From the NCBI RefSeq assembly GCF_019970045.1, contig NZ_JAHXYI010000013.1:27429-91428 (forward strand): 64,000 nt of DNA. Direction: 5' to 3'. The stretch comes from Chryseobacterium sp. GVT01B. GTDB taxonomy: Bacteria; Bacteroidota; Bacteroidia; Flavobacteriales; Weeksellaceae. Both the position numbers and the translations under genes were made by a program. Shown here piece by piece: positions 61,801 through 64,000 of this stretch (its first letter is position 1; each line of letters starts with the position of its first letter). Under the pieces are notes generated by a model. That model was given only the letters and a program-made list of their open reading frames with translations, was not told the origin of the DNA and searched no databases.

Positions 61801-62352
61801 GTTGCCAAGACAGAGGTTATTTATGATCCCTCTACCACAAGTCTTTTTCCTGATGCTGTTACTGGATTGAATACCCTGACCAACGTTATGGAAACCAAGA
61901 TAAAGTATGATAGATATGACAGTAAAGGAAATCTGGAGGAGTATACCTTGAAAGAAGGTACCCCTGTTACGATTATCTGGGGTTACAACAAAACGCAGCC
62001 CATTGCCAAATTGGAAGGCGTGAGAAAGTCAGATATCCAGCAGTCGTTAATTGATACTATTGTCAATGCATCGAATATGGATGCATCAGCAGGATTGAAT
62101 AATGATGAATCTACTTTGTTGAGTGCTTTAGATACTTTTAGGAAAACGGCAGTACCTGGAGCGCTGATTACGACTTATACTTATGATCCTTTGGTAGGAG
62201 TCAGAAGTATCATACAGCCTTCAGGATTAAAGGAACTCTATTTTTATGATACGGAAAACAGAATTAAAGAGATAAAGCAGGAGACCAGGGATGCAGCGGG
62301 TAACGTATCCTATAAGACCTTAAAAGAATACCAATACCATTTTAAAAACTAA
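58897..62352 (+). CDS. RHS/YD-repeat-type secreted protein, N-terminal component
   Basis: 1151 residues with a signal peptide (MKRKILTVAILSNIYCQLNAQ). The N-terminal region (SYYTGIPDISIPLFNIPTSN, ETGLGWNLLAGGTITRTVRG) resembles the SpvB/TcaC-like start of large RHS-type proteins. Scattered YD-like strands follow, and the end ITTYTYDPLVGVRSIIQPSG, YFYDTENRIKEIKQE is a clear YD repeat. It ends without a core or toxin domain. It begins 2 bp after the propeller gene, and a DUF6443-like gene follows 5 bp later, so the two RHS proteins are probably made together. Confidence 0.85.
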   Translation: MKRKILTVAILSNIYCQLNAQTGNDFNKDVDNINKIFPAAPTSNNLMKFEEVPVSYYTGIPDISIPLFNIPTSNSNVNLNVQLKYHPLSAKPDDKAGETGLGWNLLAGGTITRTVRGGVADGKIESTFMSSPPAVKYGIYRHENNPTYKLIFDQLTNWNINEYAFYVGIGTYDTEYDLYQYNFMGYSGRFIIKKDPNGNFIAEKLDRNNLKITSTHDSGGEVQTITITDDKGNQYLFRGMETSSKNVSTVKVGLLNGSSDIATNLGGGIYFTAFHLEKVKDPSSNVLLTFNYDQASQVEYKDPETRTNRLAGNITYSYSNTTMNPDPQMPGAIEAQTVYNTANTKLLTSIVITDKGTVNFFYEKGRTDSNYLNASNLYKLKSIQSNITGQSNSQYVDKYSFDYDYSNTSFYNPPSPQGFLQKLLLKKITKSSLGNNLNEYNIAYNSFDKTFGKDNWGYYKGPEPYKPTYITQDVINSITYPTKGKVVFDFGENIYSHAAGFNQPMEPISGEWVDSVSTFTLDIPSFSPSQKKEFFTILSPQKVKLHLDLGSLIYSNWRFDIYQKTGSNTYSPSLHFWEMSWQSCLNNGNVQCPSHNPGENSQPITEFDGEVDLQPGTYYASFTGSYGYTQMPVSYNYTATTKEHYFTSYLTKKGGGLRVNNIKYFDNPVSTNPAKEFIYDYTDINDPQKSSGALVFPEPVFRYEEGITYEYHPSLSDGYLNYSCTSDTTTNFNIIPSEKTQGSDVGYQYVTLKQIVRGSNNSITDNGKTVYKFRSPIDFPNPEMFVPSMPILPITNHDYLRGQMVFEKKYDMDGKILSEVNNEYASYVFEKLEGVKAKDNFYNNINPERYKYKYYSAFQQYFPQVILATPYKYFTKYGITLPSKKVETSYFYKNGVQSSVTSTTNSTYNSFDYPSLSTQLLADGSVTKTNYLYATEKNNQKLINANMISIPLETGVTQKLNTVVAEKAVAKTEVIYDPSTTSLFPDAVTGLNTLTNVMETKIKYDRYDSKGNLEEYTLKEGTPVTIIWGYNKTQPIAKLEGVRKSDIQQSLIDTIVNASNMDASAGLNNDESTLLSALDTFRKTAVPGALITTYTYDPLVGVRSIIQPSGLKELYFYDTENRIKEIKQETRDAAGNVSYKTLKEYQYHFKN

Positions 62353-62357
62353 AACTG

Positions 62358-64000
62358 ATGAAGAAACTCATAATTCCAATAGGAATCCTGGTGGCTGGCT
62401 CACTGCAAGGTCAGCTTTCACCGGCAGAGAACTATATCTATACTAAAACCTATCTTGACCATACGAACTTAAAAGTAACAGAAAGTGTCCAATACTTTGA
62501 CGGACTTTCAAGACCTAAGCAATCAATTAATATAAAAGCTTCTCCTACAGGTAAGGATGTTGTAACAAAATTTGAATATGATGCGTTTGGGAGACAGGTA
62601 AATGATTATCTTCCTGTCCCTCAGAGCGGGACCTTAAATGGGGGTATTTATGCTTCCCCTCTGTCCAATGCTGTTAATCCCGATATTTATGGGAATGAAA
62701 AGATTTATTCCGAGAAAAGACTTGAAAGCTCTCCTTTAAACCGTATTCAGGAACAGGTTCAGGTAGGAACCGCCTGGTCAGGCAAACCTGTAAAATATGA
62801 ATACGGGACCAATGGAACTGGCGAAGTTTACCATTATCTTATCTCTTCCAGCTGGTATCAGGGAACAACCAAGAGCATTTTTGACCCCGCTTCTGCTATT
62901 GCTTATCCTTCGGGGCAGCTGTATAAGAATACGGTAAAGGATGAAGACGGCAATGAGACCCAGGAGTTTAAAAATGGAAAAGGTCAGGTGATACTGGTAA
63001 GAAAGGTCATCAGCCCAACATTGAATGCAGATACATATTATGTTTATAATGAATATGACCAGTTAGCCTTTGTTATACCACCAAAAGGTGTATCTGTGTC
63101 TATGACGGATTCGTTACTTAATGAGCTTTGCTACCAATACCGTTATGACGGCCGTGGCAGGCTTGCGCAAAAGAAGCTTCCTGGGAAAGGCTGGGAATAT
63201 ATGGTGTATGACAAACAAGACCGTCTAATTTTGACTCGTGATACTGTTATGGAAGGAAAAGGTCAGTGGCTTTTTACCAAGTACGACAAATTTGGACGTG
63301 TTGCCTACACCGGGATTATATCTGGTGGAGACCGTGAAACGATGCAGAACCAGCTCGGCAGTCAGAATATTGTAGAAGAGCAGACAGCTACCGGTTTTAA
63401 CAGGCCTGGGATTATGGTATACTATACGAACAATTTTCTATCAGATTCCCAGACTATTCTGAGCATTAATTATTATGACAATTATCCTCGTGATACTAAG
63501 AAGTTTCCACCTTCTGTTATTTTAGACCAGCCTGTGATTAATGCAGCGAGCAGTGTGAGTACCCAGGGAATGCCAACGGCTTCTTATGTAAAGAATGTAG
63601 AGGATGATAACTGGACCAAAACGTATTTCTATTATGATTTCCGGGGAAGAGCAGTAGGAACTCATTCTGTAAACCATTTGGGAGGATATACAGGAACAGA
63701 AAGTCAGCTTGATTTTTCAGGCACGCCTAAAATGACTGTTACCAGACATAAGCGTTTAGATACCGATGTTGAAAGGGTTATTACAGAAAATTTTGAATAT
63801 GACAGTCAGAACAGGTTACTGGTTCATAAACATCAGGTAGATAATAATGCTGTTGAATATCTTACGCAGAATAAATACAATGAACTTTCTCAGGTTGAAT
63901 CCAAGAAAGTGGGAGGGATTGCTGCGGATTCCCCTTTGCAGCAGATGGATTATAAGTATAATATCAGAGGCTGGATGACCAGGATCAATGATCCTTCTAA
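62358..64000 (+). CDS. RHS-repeat protein with DUF6443-like N-terminus (5' part)
   Basis: 547 codons are open to the window edge, no stop. Signal peptide MKKLIIPIGILVAGSLQGQ, then ENYIYTKTYLDHTNL and SVQYFDGLSRPKQSINIKAS, the start of DUF6443-type proteins of flavobacteria. YD repeats follow (YRYDGRGRLAQKKLPGKGWE, VYDKQDRLILTRD, NFEYDSQNRLLVH). Such genes typically end with an RHS-associated core and a variable toxin tip, with an immunity gene behind. Those lie outside the window and must be checked. Confidence 0.88.
   Translation, partial: MKKLIIPIGILVAGSLQGQLSPAENYIYTKTYLDHTNLKVTESVQYFDGLSRPKQSINIKASPTGKDVVTKFEYDAFGRQVNDYLPVPQSGTLNGGIYASPLSNAVNPDIYGNEKIYSEKRLESSPLNRIQEQVQVGTAWSGKPVKYEYGTNGTGEVYHYLISSSWYQGTTKSIFDPASAIAYPSGQLYKNTVKDEDGNETQEFKNGKGQVILVRKVISPTLNADTYYVYNEYDQLAFVIPPKGVSVSMTDSLLNELCYQYRYDGRGRLAQKKLPGKGWEYMVYDKQDRLILTRDTVMEGKGQWLFTKYDKFGRVAYTGIISGGDRETMQNQLGSQNIVEEQTATGFNRPGIMVYYTNNFLSDSQTILSINYYDNYPRDTKKFPPSVILDQPVINAASSVSTQGMPTASYVKNVEDDNWTKTYFYYDFRGRAVGTHSVNHLGGYTGTESQLDFSGTPKMTVTRHKRLDTDVERVITENFEYDSQNRLLVHKHQVDNNAVEYLTQNKYNELSQVESKKVGGIAADSPLQQMDYKYNIRGWMTRINDPS

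Noticed and set aside
1..64000. CRISPR arrays, tRNA or rRNA genes
   Set aside because: No regularly spaced direct repeats with unique spacers and no tRNA or rRNA landmarks (such as a TTCGA loop in a cloverleaf) were seen on reading.

Overview
The window reads as a chromosomal segment of a low-GC member of the Bacteroidota, most likely a flavobacterium close to Chryseobacterium (Weeksellaceae). The evidence is AT-rich DNA, the Bacteroidota -7 box TAnnTTTG, type IX secretion (T9SS) sorting domains of types A and B, a subtype iii (Bacteroidota) type VI secretion system, DUF3667, DUF3945 and DUF6443-type genes, and A-rich start regions instead of Shine-Dalgarno sites. The genus is an inference; no rRNA or tRNA gene was seen.

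Layout. 1-2.7 kb: 3' end of hemF, a lipoprotein and a PKD-domain membrane protein. 2.8-15.7 kb: a T6SSiii operon (NlpC-like lipoprotein, tssG, tssN, tssK, tssO, a secreted protein, tssE, tssF, tssB, tssC, two tssD/Hcp, vgrG/tssI, PAAR-like DUF4280). No clpV/tssH is present in the window. A 22-bp perfect palindrome lies just upstream of its -7 box. 15.7-44 kb: a gene-sparse accessory region of surface proteins (three Fib_succ_major-type proteins, large T9SS type A and B proteins), LytTR/LytS signalling genes, small lipoproteins, a DcaP-like porin, a glycosyltransferase, CinA-like and ATP-grasp-like enzymes, and several short transcripts with no gene. 44-50 kb: an AAA ATPase and a decayed integrative-element module (HTH, DUF3945, topoisomerase). 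50-57 kb: an M1 peptidase, DUF3667, remnants of two insertion sequences, a broken alkB-like gene, a second Crp/Fnr regulator and a double-glycine leader peptide. 57-64 kb: a T9SS propeller protein followed by two RHS/YD-repeat genes, the last cut by the window edge.

Main discovery. Between 15.8 and 54.8 kb there are 16 copies, on both strands, of one promoter architecture: two 14-bp dyads related to TAGTtAAAAaACTA and TAGTGATAATACTA, starting 22 bp apart, followed by a TAnnTTT(G/A) box that begins exactly 70 bp after the first dyad in 12 copies (69, 71, 71 and 75 in the others). Those examined have no well-placed TTTG at -33, unlike the ordinary promoter at 57262, so they look activator-dependent. 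They precede nearly all the secreted or surface-protein genes of the accessory region. They also precede at least four short units with no convincing ORF that end in a terminator after about 90-140 nt, some with strong internal stems, which I read as a family of small RNAs. I do not recognise this regulon. The two Crp/Fnr paralogues in the window (16150, 55220) are the most economical regulator candidates, by inference only.
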